From an uncultured Desulfosarcina sp. (lineage in GTDB: Bacteria > Desulfobacterota > Desulfobacteria > Desulfobacterales > Desulfosarcinaceae), in NCBI RefSeq assembly GCF_963668215.1, contig NZ_OY764190.1, positions 3,038,001 through 3,102,000 of the forward strand: DNA of 64,000 bases, in the 5' to 3' direction. The notes below the pieces were generated by a model, which ran no database searches, was not told the origin of the DNA, and saw only the letters and a program-made list of their open reading frames with translations. Position numbers and translations under genes: made by a program. Below are positions 25,933 through 34,833 of this stretch, one piece after another (within the stretch, counting starts at the first letter, position 1; the number at the start of each line of letters is the position of its first letter).

Positions 25933-26940
25933 TTACGTATGCCTGGATGACGATGCAATGGGAGAACAGCACGATTCGATCAGGCTGTGGATCACCTGCT
26001 TTTGCTCCGGGATGATGGACTGAAAACGAACGCCGATGCCTCCGGTATCCTTGCGCACGACCTTTCCGCCGATATCGCAGGAGCGCTCCAGCATGGGAGA
26101 ATAAAGGGTCAACACCAGTTCCTGCCCCATTTCGACGGGCTGCTCGGTTTCGATATACGCACCGCCCTCGCTAAGATCGCGCATGTAGCACTGGTAACGG
26201 GCATCGCCGATGCGGTATTCCACCCCTACCAGACAGTCATAGCGGGTGTGTTGGCGCAGGTTGTTTCGTTGGCTCAAGGTTTCGTCCATGACCCGGCCGC
26301 TTTCCAGCAGCAGGGTCATCAGGGGCATGTCGATCTCCGTTTCCAGTTCCCGGGGTTTGTAATCAATGTCGATCCGTACATTCTGCCAGTTGAGAATCTC
26401 CAGGGCCGCCGGCCTGCCGGAAAGCTTTTTCACGCTGGCCGCAACGAGTTTGCCGTCTATCAGATAGAGGATTCCTGACTTGGATTTGGCTGTTATCAGC
26501 AGGGTGCAGGAGCGCCTTTCAAGCTCGATAACCTGCAGCAGGAAGGAAAGAGACAGGCCCCGGAACTGCCCCCCGTAGTCGATCTGCAGCTCCGTGAAAA
26601 TCCGTTTGGTGAGCATGCTGAGGTCAAGAATCTGATCGAAGTGGATGACCGAAGGCATCGCCTTGATTTTGTTGCGCAGTTGATCGGTGGCATTGTCGGT
26701 GACGAGAATGGTGCAGATTCTGGGATCATCGGAAACCAGCAGGGCCAGTTTGAAAGCATCCGTTTCGGGGATGTGCATGCCGGTAATCAGGATGTGGATG
26801 GTCCGCTTGGCCAGAATTTCCAGAGCCGCAGGGATGTCGCTGGCCGGGAATACCTGGATGAAATTGCTATGGTTCTTCAGCAGTCCGGAAAAGATGTGAA
26901 GGGTAAAAGGATCGCTGTCGAGAATCAGAATGTTTCGCAT
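25933..26940 (-). CDS. Pseudo-receiver/PATAN/PilZ domain protein
   Basis: 335 residues in three domains. Residues 1-120 look like a response-regulator receiver (MRNILILDSDP), but the phosphoacceptor Asp is Gly54 (LITGMHIP), so it should not be phosphorylated. Residues 125-215 resemble the PATAN/DUF4388 domain (GLSLSFLLQVIELERRSC). Residues 235-325 are a PilZ domain with the c-di-GMP motifs Arg239-x3-Arg243 and Asp265-x-Ser267-x2-Gly270, so c-di-GMP binding is expected. It may relay second-messenger signals to motility or surface functions by protein contacts. It is monocistronic, as far as can be seen. Confidence 0.8.
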   Translation of the reverse strand: MRNILILDSDPFTLHIFSGLLKNHSNFIQVFPASDIPAALEILAKRTIHILITGMHIPETDAFKLALLVSDDPRICTILVTDNATDQLRNKIKAMPSVIHFDQILDLSMLTKRIFTELQIDYGGQFRGLSLSFLLQVIELERRSCTLLITAKSKSGILYLIDGKLVAASVKKLSGRPAALEILNWQNVRIDIDYKPRELETEIDMPLMTLLLESGRVMDETLSQRNNLRQHTRYDCLVGVEYRIGDARYQCYMRDLSEGGAYIETEQPVEMGQELVLTLYSPMLERSCDIGGKVVRKDTGGIGVRFQSIIPEQKQVIHSLIESCCSPIASSSRHT

Positions 26941-27276
26941 GGGATACAGATCCGTCTAAAATGTGTTGGCATCCGGATTTGTTTGCCGTGTAAAATCGTT
27001 TAATCCATGGGTATCGTCTCCGTTATCTTGATTCGGCGAATTCTACCTGATGAACGGGTATTTGTCCATATTAACAAAGGATGCAGCATTGGATGCCGAT
27101 TTCAACCCGGCGCATCACCCGCCGCTTTCGCCTTGACAACCGCGCAAGCGTTGCAATAAACGAATTTTTCACACTATCGTAGCGATTGGATCATCGGGCT
27201 GAAGCGTTCCAGCAGCTTTCGATTTCCTGTCCTCGAACAATTAACTTACAAAACGATCATCCCGAAAAGCAGGCCC
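26941..27276. other. Divergent gap between PilZ and CoA-transferase genes
   Basis: 336 bp with no gene. It contains the rightward promoter candidate at 27133-27160 and must also hold the leftward start region of the PilZ gene. Confidence 0.5.
27133..27160 (+). promoter_or_regulatory. Candidate sigma-70 promoter of the CoA-transferase genes
   Basis: A perfect -35 TTGACA (27133-27138) is followed after 16 bp by aataaa (27155-27160), four of six matches to the -10 consensus. It lies about 115 bp before the subunit A start. The -10 is weak. Confidence 0.3.
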
Positions 27277-28254
27277 ATGAATCTCGATGCCAACAAGTTG
27301 ATGTCCATATCGGAGGCGGTTGACCGATTGGTGCCCGACGGCGCCCATATTTCCATCGGCGGATTCACCATCAACCGCAATCCCATGGCGGCGGTCTACG
27401 AAATCATCCGCCAGAAAAAACGCCATTTGCATCTGTACGCCCACTCCAACGGGCAGGGGGTCGATGAACTGATCGGGGGCGGATGCGTGGACCGTCTCGA
27501 AATCGCATACGGCGGCAACGGCCGCTTCGCCCCCACCTGCATCCGATTTCGCAAGGCGGTGGAGTCCGGCCGGCTGGCGGTGGAGGACTACTCCAATTAC
27601 CAGATGACCCTGCGGTTCATGGCCGGCGCCATGGGGGTGCCCTTTTTACCCACGCGCAGCTCGTTGGGATCGGATATCGCCAATCGGTGGGGCTTTTCAA
27701 CAACCCTGCGCCGGGAGGAACCGCGGATGCCCGATCAAAAACTGGTAGTCCTGGACAATCCCTTCGACGGCTGGTGCGATACCGAGAAGGTCGTTCTGGT
27801 TCCGGCCATCAATCCCGACGTCACCATCATTCACGTGCAGGCAGCCGACCGGCAGGGAACCGGCCGCATTACCGGGCTGCCCTTTGCCGACGTGGAGCAG
27901 GCCAAAGCCGCCAGACATCTTATCGTCACCTGCGAAACGCTGGTCGAAGACGATCTCCTGCGAGGGGCGCCGGAACGCAACCAGATTCCCTTTTTCTGTG
28001 TGGATGCCGTGGTGCATCTGCCCATGGGCGCATGGCCGACAGCCTGCTACCGCCATTACGATTACGATCCGGCGCGGCTGCACCAGTACCGCCAGGCGGC
28101 ACTGGACGATGGGCGCTACGGGGACTACCTGGAAACCGAAATTTTTGCGACGGCCAGCCACGAGGAAATGATCGGCCGCATCGATCCCGGGCAGTTGGAG
28201 AAGATCAAGGCGGATGAGCGGACTGGGTATGCGGTGGGGTTGGACCGGCGATAA
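27277..28254 (+). CDS. CoA-transferase subunit A (glutaconate CoA-transferase-like)
   Basis: 325 residues of the family I CoA-transferase alpha type: early GGFTINRNPMAAVYEIIRQK with the glycine loop, long central region and late IFATASHEEM. It would work with the beta-like subunit encoded next to move CoA between carboxylic acids via an enzyme-CoA thioester. The closest named enzymes are glutaconate CoA-transferase and related transferases of aromatic or steroid catabolism (IpdA type). It supports a lifestyle based on acyl-CoA breakdown. The ribosome site is weak. Confidence 0.87.
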   Translation: MNLDANKLMSISEAVDRLVPDGAHISIGGFTINRNPMAAVYEIIRQKKRHLHLYAHSNGQGVDELIGGGCVDRLEIAYGGNGRFAPTCIRFRKAVESGRLAVEDYSNYQMTLRFMAGAMGVPFLPTRSSLGSDIANRWGFSTTLRREEPRMPDQKLVVLDNPFDGWCDTEKVVLVPAINPDVTIIHVQAADRQGTGRITGLPFADVEQAKAARHLIVTCETLVEDDLLRGAPERNQIPFFCVDAVVHLPMGAWPTACYRHYDYDPARLHQYRQAALDDGRYGDYLETEIFATASHEEMIGRIDPGQLEKIKADERTGYAVGLDRR

Positions 28255-28448
28255 GTAACGAAAAGGGCATCTATCACCCGATTTCGGCGTTGGACGGCAA
28301 ATCCGAATCCTCGAAATATTCCATATATTCCTCCGGTTCGAATTCGCCGCCCGCCTTGAACTCGGGCGAGATCTACCCTTTCCGGCCGATTACTGTTAAA
28401 GGCCGGACGGATAAAATCGAAATCCATGCGAAAAATGAGAACAAACCC
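28255..28448. other. Unusually long gap inside the CoA-transferase pair
   Basis: 194 bp separate subunits A and B, whereas such pairs usually overlap or abut. On the minus strand a stretch (about 28278-28376) reads as a plausible acidic protein tail (with EFEPEEYMEYFED) ending in TGA, but it has no start and an in-frame stop just before it. It could be a gene remnant. Confidence 0.4.
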
Positions 28449-29225
28449 ATGACCAAAGAAACCACCTACACCCAACGCGAGATGATGGCCGTAGCCGCCG
28501 CCCGTGAGATCCGTGACGGCGACATCGTCTTCTGCGGCACCGGCATTTCCATGCTGGCCGCCATGGCCGCCAAGCATATCAGCGCCCCCAACTCCGTGAT
28601 TTTTTTCGAGACCGGGGCCATCGACTCCCGGCTGGAGGAGGTGCCCCTGGCCGTGGGCGACTCCCGGGTGATGTTCGCCACCTCGGTCAACGGCGGCTTG
28701 GCCGACGCCTTCGCCACCATGCAGAACCGCTTCACCGGACGGAAGGTGGTGGGGATTATGGGTGCGGCCCAGATCGATCCCTACGGCAATCTCAACTCCA
28801 CCGTCATCGGCGACTACGATTCCCCCAAGGTGCGTTTTTCCGGCAGCGGCGGTGCCTGCGATGTGGCCTCCTTCGTCAACCGGACCATCATTTTCATGCA
28901 GCACGCCCGGCGCAAGTTTGTTCCCAAGCTGGACTACCTCACCAGCCCGGGATGGCTCGACGGTCCTGACGGCCGCAAAAAAGCCGGCCTGCCCGACGGT
29001 GGACCGGCCTGTGTGATTACCGACATGGCCATCATGGGGTTCGACGAACAGAGTCGCAGGATGGTCTTGCGGGGCTGCTTTGCGGGGGTCACCAAAGAGA
29101 CGGTGCTGGACAACATGGGCTTTTCCGTGGACACTTCCCGCGCCGAAACCATTCCCCCGCCGTCGGCGGAAGAACTGGCCATCTTAAGGGAAAAATGCGA
29201 TCCCCAACGTTTGATTCTGGGGTAG
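28449..29225 (+). CDS. CoA-transferase subunit B (glutaconate CoA-transferase-like)
   Basis: 258 residues from the ATG at 28449; upstream in-frame sequence does not resemble the family. The beta-type fold shows GDIVFCGTGISMLAA, the active-site region IFFETGAID with the Glu expected to form the CoA thioester, and GAAQIDPYGNLNST and GSGGACD further on. It pairs with the preceding subunit A. No other metabolic gene adjoins, so the acid pair it acts on is unknown. Confidence 0.87.
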   Translation: MTKETTYTQREMMAVAAAREIRDGDIVFCGTGISMLAAMAAKHISAPNSVIFFETGAIDSRLEEVPLAVGDSRVMFATSVNGGLADAFATMQNRFTGRKVVGIMGAAQIDPYGNLNSTVIGDYDSPKVRFSGSGGACDVASFVNRTIIFMQHARRKFVPKLDYLTSPGWLDGPDGRKKAGLPDGGPACVITDMAIMGFDEQSRRMVLRGCFAGVTKETVLDNMGFSVDTSRAETIPPPSAEELAILREKCDPQRLILG

Positions 29226-29259
29226 CCGCATTCCCGGAATGTAGCGAAGAACGTCAACA

Positions 29260-30261
29260 ATGGTAAACGATTTTCACCCTTCAACCAAATCCCGGGACGG
29301 GATGCCGGCAATGGACAAGGAAGCCGTCGACCGGCGGGTGGCCGAACTGTTCCCCGGTCTGGCGGACCGCCGCCGATTCCGAACCCACGTCGATACCACC
29401 GATTTTTACAAAGTGGACTACGGCGATGTGCTGGTCCTCGATAGTCGTCCCTACCTGATTTTGAACAACGCCAAGGAAGGGCGCTTCGGCCTGGACGACC
29501 AGGAGAAGTTCTGGGTCAAGCGCGCCATTGACCTGGAGAGCGGCCAGCGGAAAATCATCAAGCTGGTTTTTTTCGAAAAGTTTGAAGCCCGTATCGGCGA
29601 TACGACTTTCGACTGCTTCCGAAGCCCCCGCAAGGAGGCGCGTATTCTTTCAAAGGTGGGCGACCATCCCCATTTCATGCATGGCTATGCCACCGAGGAC
29701 AGCCAGGGAAACATTATCCGCGTATTGGATTTCATCTACGGAAAGTCGCTTTACGACACCATCGAGGATATGACCTGCAGCCACTCGGAATACTTCCGCG
29801 AAATTTTTCCGAAGGTGTTCGCCAATTTTATCACCTGCGTCGAAGCCATCGGGTTTTTGCACCGCCTGGACGAGAAACACGGCGACATCCGGCGGGATCA
29901 TATCCTTATCGACCGGGAAAGCGGCAACTACCGGTGGATCGATTTCGATTTCAACTACCGCCACCGTGAGAATATCTATGGGTACGATCTTTTCGGTATC
30001 GGCAATATCCTCATTTACCTGGTGGGTAAAGGCGATGTGCTGCTGCCGGAGCTTGCCCAAAATTCCCATCCCGCCATGGACAGGATTGCGCCGGAGGACC
30101 GGAACATCGTTTTTCATCACCGTCTGGCCAACCTGAAACTCGTCTATCCCTACATCCCGGAAGCCCTCAACCGCATTCTGCTCCATTTTTCAACGGGCGC
30201 CAACTGGTACTACGAGCGTGTGGACCAACTGCTGGAGGATCTTTCCAGCGTACGTCTGTGA
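29260..30261 (+). CDS. Protein-kinase-fold protein, atypical
   Basis: 333 residues with a kinase-like core: a Lys in the small-lobe strand (KIIKLVFFEKFE), a Glu-bearing helix (SPRKEARILSKV), a catalytic-loop-like HGDIRRDHIL and a metal-binding Asp in WIDFDF. The loop has His where Ser/Thr kinases have Asn, as in some aminoglycoside or small-molecule kinases. It may phosphorylate a small molecule or a protein, or be a pseudokinase. ATGs at 29302 and 29311 are alternative starts; none has a clear ribosome site. It lies 34 bp after the CoA-transferase and may share its transcript. Confidence 0.65.
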   Translation: MVNDFHPSTKSRDGMPAMDKEAVDRRVAELFPGLADRRRFRTHVDTTDFYKVDYGDVLVLDSRPYLILNNAKEGRFGLDDQEKFWVKRAIDLESGQRKIIKLVFFEKFEARIGDTTFDCFRSPRKEARILSKVGDHPHFMHGYATEDSQGNIIRVLDFIYGKSLYDTIEDMTCSHSEYFREIFPKVFANFITCVEAIGFLHRLDEKHGDIRRDHILIDRESGNYRWIDFDFNYRHRENIYGYDLFGIGNILIYLVGKGDVLLPELAQNSHPAMDRIAPEDRNIVFHHRLANLKLVYPYIPEALNRILLHFSTGANWYYERVDQLLEDLSSVRL

Positions 30262-30343
30262 TCGATTCGATCCCTTTCCGTGGGTTTACTAAATCGAAAT
30301 TGTGATCTAAAATTGAAAAAACAGACAACATGGGAGGTGGAGT

Positions 30344-31357
30344 ATGCATGAGGCCCGGTTCTTCGAAAAGCTGGAAGACAACAAGGTCAAGTGTCACCTC
30401 TGCGCCCATGAGTGCACCATCGATCCGGGCAAGCGGGGAATTTGCGCGGTACGCGAAAACCGCGACGGAACACTGTATTCGATAGTTTACGGCCGTCTGA
30501 TATCCGGGAACCCGGATCCCATCGAGAAAAAGCCGCTGTTCCATTTTCTGCCCGGCACACGCTCCTATTCCATTGCCACCGTGGGATGCAACATGCAGTG
30601 CCAACACTGCCAGAACGCCGATATTTCCCAATATCCGGGGTACAATAACGGCAACATCGCCGGCACCAACCTGACGCCGGCCCAGGTCGTTGCCAAGGCT
30701 GTCGCCAGCGGTTCGGCCTCCATCGCCTACACCTACACCGAGCCGACGATCTTCGCGGAATTCGCCCGGGACACCGCCGGGCTGGCCCGCGAAAAAGGCC
30801 TGCGCAATGTCTTCGTCTCCAACGGATTTATGACCGAGGCCTCGGCGACCGCCATGGCTGCTGTCCTCGATGGGGACAACATCGATCTGAAAAGCTTTTC
30901 GGACAGTTTTTACCGCAAGGTCTGCAAGGCCAGGCTCCAACCGGTGCTGGACACCATCACGCGCATGAAGAAACTGGGCGTCTGGGTTGAAGTGACGACC
31001 CTGCTCATCCCGGGCCTGAACGATTCCGACGAAGAATTGCGCGACATCGCCCAGTTTCTAAATGCCACGGGGCCGGAGATCCCCTGGCATGTAACCGCTT
31101 TTTATCCCACCTACAAGATGCTCGATCGACCGCCCACACCGCTGGCAACCCTTCGCCGTGCCAGGGAAATCGGACTTGCGGCCGGTCTGCGCTACGTCTA
31201 CACCGGCAACATCCCCGGCGATCCGGGGGAAAACACCTTTTGTCCGGGCTGCGACCGTCTGCTCATCGAGCGTAGCGGGTTTACCATTCGACAGAACCGC
31301 ATCGTCGATGGCGCCTGTCCCGAATGCGGCGCCCGCATCGATGGCGTCTGGCAGTAA
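30344..31357 (+). CDS. amrS: AmmeMemoRadiSam-system radical SAM enzyme
   Basis: 337 residues. It begins ARFFEKLEDNKVKCHLCAHEC, has the radical SAM cluster GCNMQCQHCQN (Cys-x3-Cys-x2-Cys) and the long YTYTEPTIF segment, and ends with a Cys-x2-Cys pair repeated (CPGCD and CPECG), probably a zinc site. This is the radical SAM member of the AMMECR1/Memo group, related to pyruvate formate-lyase activases. Its physiological reaction is not established. AMMECR1 and Memo genes are not in this window next to it. GGGAGGTGG is its ribosome site. Confidence 0.88.
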   Translation: MHEARFFEKLEDNKVKCHLCAHECTIDPGKRGICAVRENRDGTLYSIVYGRLISGNPDPIEKKPLFHFLPGTRSYSIATVGCNMQCQHCQNADISQYPGYNNGNIAGTNLTPAQVVAKAVASGSASIAYTYTEPTIFAEFARDTAGLAREKGLRNVFVSNGFMTEASATAMAAVLDGDNIDLKSFSDSFYRKVCKARLQPVLDTITRMKKLGVWVEVTTLLIPGLNDSDEELRDIAQFLNATGPEIPWHVTAFYPTYKMLDRPPTPLATLRRAREIGLAAGLRYVYTGNIPGDPGENTFCPGCDRLLIERSGFTIRQNRIVDGACPECGARIDGVWQ

Positions 31358-31376
31358 GCCCCAATTTAGGCGCTTT

Positions 31377-31982
31377 TCATTCCATTGCGTCCGGAACTTC
31401 GTACCCAGCGCGTTCCAGGGCTGTTCGGATGGGCGCCGTGGGGCAGGCCGTGAGGCGGAAATAGTAGGTTTTTTGGGCCGAACCCTGGGCGGTCATGCCC
31501 ACATTGATGATATCGCCGCCTTGGCTCTCGATAATGTCTATGGCCTTTTGCAGCGCCTTGGGTTGCGTGCCGATGCGCACGTCGATGCGCGAACTGGCCG
31601 AAAGCATGCCCATCATCTGAATGAATGCGCGCAACAGATCCGTGGCGGTGATCACCCCGATCAGGCGTCCATCCCGAACGACCGGCATGCCCCCGATTTT
31701 ATGTTTGTAGATTTTCTGGGCGGCGATTTCGATCTCATCGTCCGGGTCAACGGTGATGGGGTTTGGGATCATCAGGTCCTTGAGGGTCAGATTGCCGAGC
31801 ATGGAGGGTATCAGTGCCTGCCGCAGATCTCCAAGGGTGACAAAGCCTTTGAGCCAATTTTGTTCGCCGACGACAGGCAGATGCCGGATGGAGTTGATTT
31901 TCATGATCTCCAAGGCTTCCTCGACGCTGGCCTGATCGGTGACGGTCAGCGGATCGGGAACCATTAACGCACTGATTTTCAT
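31377..31982 (-). CDS. CBS-pair protein with ACT-like C-terminus
   Basis: 201 residues. Two CBS motifs (about 1-60 and 70-130, each with the pattern HLPVVGE or GMPVVRDGRLIGVIT) form a Bateman module, the usual adenosine-nucleotide sensor. The last 65 residues (SSRIDVRIGTQPKALQKAI...) look like an ACT-type regulatory domain. It is related to AcuB-type proteins but regulates an unknown target. It converges on the radical SAM gene, with 19 bp between the stops. Confidence 0.85.
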   Translation of the reverse strand: MKISALMVPDPLTVTDQASVEEALEIMKINSIRHLPVVGEQNWLKGFVTLGDLRQALIPSMLGNLTLKDLMIPNPITVDPDDEIEIAAQKIYKHKIGGMPVVRDGRLIGVITATDLLRAFIQMMGMLSASSRIDVRIGTQPKALQKAIDIIESQGGDIINVGMTAQGSAQKTYYFRLTACPTAPIRTALERAGYEVPDAME

Positions 31983-32243
31983 CTTTTATTCCTCCTGGAG
32001 AAACAATCGTAGATGGTCGGGAAGTCATTTGCACCTGTGTTTCTAGTCTCCAGCAAAAGCGGCGATTTATCAATATTTTTTTGGTCAACCAGGCAGGCCT
32101 CCCTGTCGACGAGTACATTCGTTAAAAATGTGTCAACGATCCACGGACCCTCATGAAACCCCGCCGCCGGTTTGGCGTTTTACAGGCCTTGCTTTTAAAA
32201 AAGTTCTTTAGTATGCAAGGCGGCTTTTTTTGGAAGAGGTGCA

Positions 32244-33278
32244 ATGAACAACGTATCGACAAATTTGACCCATGGATTCAAAACCGCGTTGGCGGCCGTT
32301 CTTGCTTACTACATTACTACGATTTTAGCCCTCGATTTCGGATACTGGGCCGTCATAACCGCCGTAATTGTCATGCAGGTGTATGTGGCCGACTCGGTGG
32401 AGATGTGCTTTTATCGCCTTTCCGGGACCCTCATCGGAGCGGCAATGGGTGTCGTCGTACTCCTGGTTATTCCCAAAACAGCTTTTTTCACCGGGGCCGC
32501 TTTATTCGTCACCGTAGGTATTTGCAGCTTCCTCACACGGTTTAATACCCGATATCGAATGGCGGGCATCACGGTTGTCATTGTCGTAATGACCGGAATT
32601 TGTGTTCAGGATGTTTTTATTTTCGGGTTGTATCGTGTCCTTGAAATCTGCATCGGAATTTTATGTGCGTTTCTTGTTTCGGTTCTGGTTTTGCCGAAAC
32701 GCAAAGTGGACACGCTGCGCGCAGCGCTTGAAAGGCAGGCGAAGGCATGCGCCGAACGATGTTTGATCCTGGTGGATGCATTCGTCTCGAGGCAACAGAA
32801 TGTGGAGGAATCCCCTGTCGCCGAACTGGTTAAGGATGTTTGGAAAAATCATGAACTGTTGCAGAAGGCCAGCCGAAATGAATCGCTGATCTACAGCAGA
32901 AAATTCAATGAGAACTTTCCCCTTAAAGTTTCGGTCATCAGCCGCTCGGTAGAGCACCTGCGCAATATGGTCCGGGCGCTGAACGCCTTCGATGATGACG
33001 GGTATGACATCATCATGGCCGGAGAGTTGAAAAAACTCGCCGAAACGAGCGGCCGTGCCCTTGTCCTATTTGTCAAAAATGAATATTCGACCATCGGGGA
33101 CGACCTTGAGAAAACCATTTCGGAGCTGGATGACAGGCTTGGCAGTATCCGCAAAGAAGGTCTCGTACGGCGGTTCGATTCCAGGAAGCTTGTGCAGGTC
33201 TTTTCGTTTTACAGCAGTCTGCTTTATTTTGCCGACGATATTCTTACCGCAATAACTTCGGTGAACCGTGAACCGTGA
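32244..33278 (+). CDS. FUSC/aromatic-acid-exporter family membrane protein
   Basis: 344 residues. Five or six transmembrane helices fill about residues 10-150, with the family signature FGYWAVITAVIVMQ followed by RLSGTLIGAAMG. A long soluble C-terminal helical region (155-344) follows. Relatives (ArAE/AaeB, FUSC) export aromatic acids or similar anions; the single-module length fits the shorter bacterial members. GAGGTG lies before the ATG. It stands alone. Confidence 0.82.
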   Translation: MNNVSTNLTHGFKTALAAVLAYYITTILALDFGYWAVITAVIVMQVYVADSVEMCFYRLSGTLIGAAMGVVVLLVIPKTAFFTGAALFVTVGICSFLTRFNTRYRMAGITVVIVVMTGICVQDVFIFGLYRVLEICIGILCAFLVSVLVLPKRKVDTLRAALERQAKACAERCLILVDAFVSRQQNVEESPVAELVKDVWKNHELLQKASRNESLIYSRKFNENFPLKVSVISRSVEHLRNMVRALNAFDDDGYDIIMAGELKKLAETSGRALVLFVKNEYSTIGDDLEKTISELDDRLGSIRKEGLVRRFDSRKLVQVFSFYSSLLYFADDILTAITSVNREP

Positions 33279-33330
33279 ACTGTGAATAGTGAACTGTGAT
33301 CAGTGATCGATGAACTGTGATGGGTAATCG
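33261..33330 (+). repeat. Degenerate short repeats (gtgaac-like)
   Basis: At least six near-copies of gtgaac(c/t) or gtgatc cover the end of the FUSC gene and the spacer after it. No function is apparent. Confidence 0.55.
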
Positions 33331-33379
33331 GGGAGTGGGTGAGGGGGCGCAGGCTATCCTTAGATGCATTCAGGAAGGG

Positions 33380-34081
33380 TTACACCCCCAGATAGCGGGC
33401 TTTGAGGCCGTCGTCTGCGGCCAGTTCAGCGGTTGTCCCCCGCCAGACCACCTGCCCGTTTTCCATGATGCAGTGGCGGTCGGCGAGCTTCATCAACGCA
33501 TCGAGGTTTTTGTCGATCACCAGAATCGCGTGGCCGTTGGCTTTCAGGGTGGCCAGTCCCTGCCAGATTTCCCTGCGGATCAGCGGAGCCAGGCCTTCGG
33601 TAGCTTCATCCAGAATGAGCAGCTTGGGATTGGTCATCAGGGCGCGGACCACGGCGAGCATCTGCTGCTCGCCGCCGGAAAGCTGGTTGCCCAAATGATT
33701 CAGGCGGTCAGCCAGCCGTGGGAAGAGGGTCAGCACTGTTTCCAGGGTATACGGCGTCGGGGCCTTCAGGCGATTGGCGGCGAAGGCCGCCATGTTCTCC
33801 TTTACGGTGAGGTTGGGGAAGATCTGGCGGCCTTCGGGAACCAGGCCGATGCCCAGCCGGGCGATGGCGTAGCTGGGCAGACGGTGGATCTCTTTTTTAT
33901 CGAAGGCGATGCGGCCCGAGCGGATGGGGGTCAAGCCCATGATGGAGCGTACCGTCGTGCTTTTGCCCATGCCGTTGCGGCCCAGCAGGGTAACCACTTT
34001 GCCTTCGCGAATACGAAGATCGACGCCGAACAGCGCCTGGCTTTTACCGTAAAAGGTTTCGATATGTTCTACGCGAAGCAT
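33380..34081 (-). CDS. livF: Branched-chain amino acid ABC transporter ATPase
   Basis: 233 residues of the LivF type: Walker A GRNGMGKST, signature LSGGEQQML, Walker B LLILDEATEGLAP. Together with LivG it powers import through LivHM. Last gene of the five-gene leftward livKHMGF operon, 8 bp after livG. In organisms rich in acyl-CoA pathways such transporters may take up aromatic or carboxylic acids as well as amino acids; the ligand is not visible here. Confidence 0.92.
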   Translation of the reverse strand: MLRVEHIETFYGKSQALFGVDLRIREGKVVTLLGRNGMGKSTTVRSIMGLTPIRSGRIAFDKKEIHRLPSYAIARLGIGLVPEGRQIFPNLTVKENMAAFAANRLKAPTPYTLETVLTLFPRLADRLNHLGNQLSGGEQQMLAVVRALMTNPKLLILDEATEGLAPLIRREIWQGLATLKANGHAILVIDKNLDALMKLADRHCIMENGQVVWRGTTAELAADDGLKARYLGV

Positions 34082-34089
34082 CGGTTGCC

Positions 34090-34833
34090 TTAATCTCCCA
34101 AATAGGCCTGCCTGACTTCCGGATCATTCCGAATGGCCACCGGCGTTCCGCTGGCAATGGCTTTTCCATAGACCAGCACCGTGATGCGGTCGGCCAGTGA
34201 GAAAACTGCGCCCATGTCATGTTCCACCAGCAGGATCGTGACCTCGGATTTCAACCGCCGAATCAGTTTGGTCAATTCCACGGCGCCGCCGGGTCCCATG
34301 CCGGCATAGGGCTCATCCAGCAGCAGCAGTTTGGGTTGGCCGACGAGGGCCATACCCACCTCCAGCTGCCGTTTTTCGCCGTGGGAGAGGTGCGAGGCCG
34401 GTGTCTCCGCCCTCTCTTCCAGGCCCACCCGTTCCAGGGCCGGGCCAATGGCCGGACGAATCACCGGATCGTCGACGGCCTTCCTCCAGAAACGGAAGCT
34501 ATGTCCGTTGTGGGCCTGAATGGCAAGAGAGAGATTCTCCCTGACGGTGAGGCGCTCGAAAACCGAGGTGATCTGGTAGGATCGCGCCAGCCCCAGCCGC
34601 GCCCGCCGATGGACGGGCGTCCGGGTAATTTCCCTTCCGTTGAAGAAAATCTGTCCGCCGTCCGGCAACAGTTCTCCGCAAAGCTGGTTGAGGGCGGTGG
34701 TTTTGCCGGCGCCATTGGGGCCGATCAGGGCATGCAGTTCGCCTTCGGCCAGTTCCAAGGAAAAGCCGTCGCTGGCCGCAACGGCACCGAAGTGTTTGAC
34801 CAGCGAATTGACGGTGAGAAGCGATTCAGCCAT
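34090..34833 (-). CDS. livG: Branched-chain amino acid ABC transporter ATPase
   Basis: 247 residues from the ATG at 34833, which overlaps the end of livM by 8 bp. Walker A GPNGAGKTT, signature LSHGEKRQLEV, Walker B LLLLDEPYAGMGP; the long insert before the signature is typical of LivG. Partner of LivF on the inner face of the membrane. Confidence 0.92.
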   Translation of the reverse strand: MAESLLTVNSLVKHFGAVAASDGFSLELAEGELHALIGPNGAGKTTALNQLCGELLPDGGQIFFNGREITRTPVHRRARLGLARSYQITSVFERLTVRENLSLAIQAHNGHSFRFWRKAVDDPVIRPAIGPALERVGLEERAETPASHLSHGEKRQLEVGMALVGQPKLLLLDEPYAGMGPGGAVELTKLIRRLKSEVTILLVEHDMGAVFSLADRITVLVYGKAIASGTPVAIRNDPEVRQAYLGD

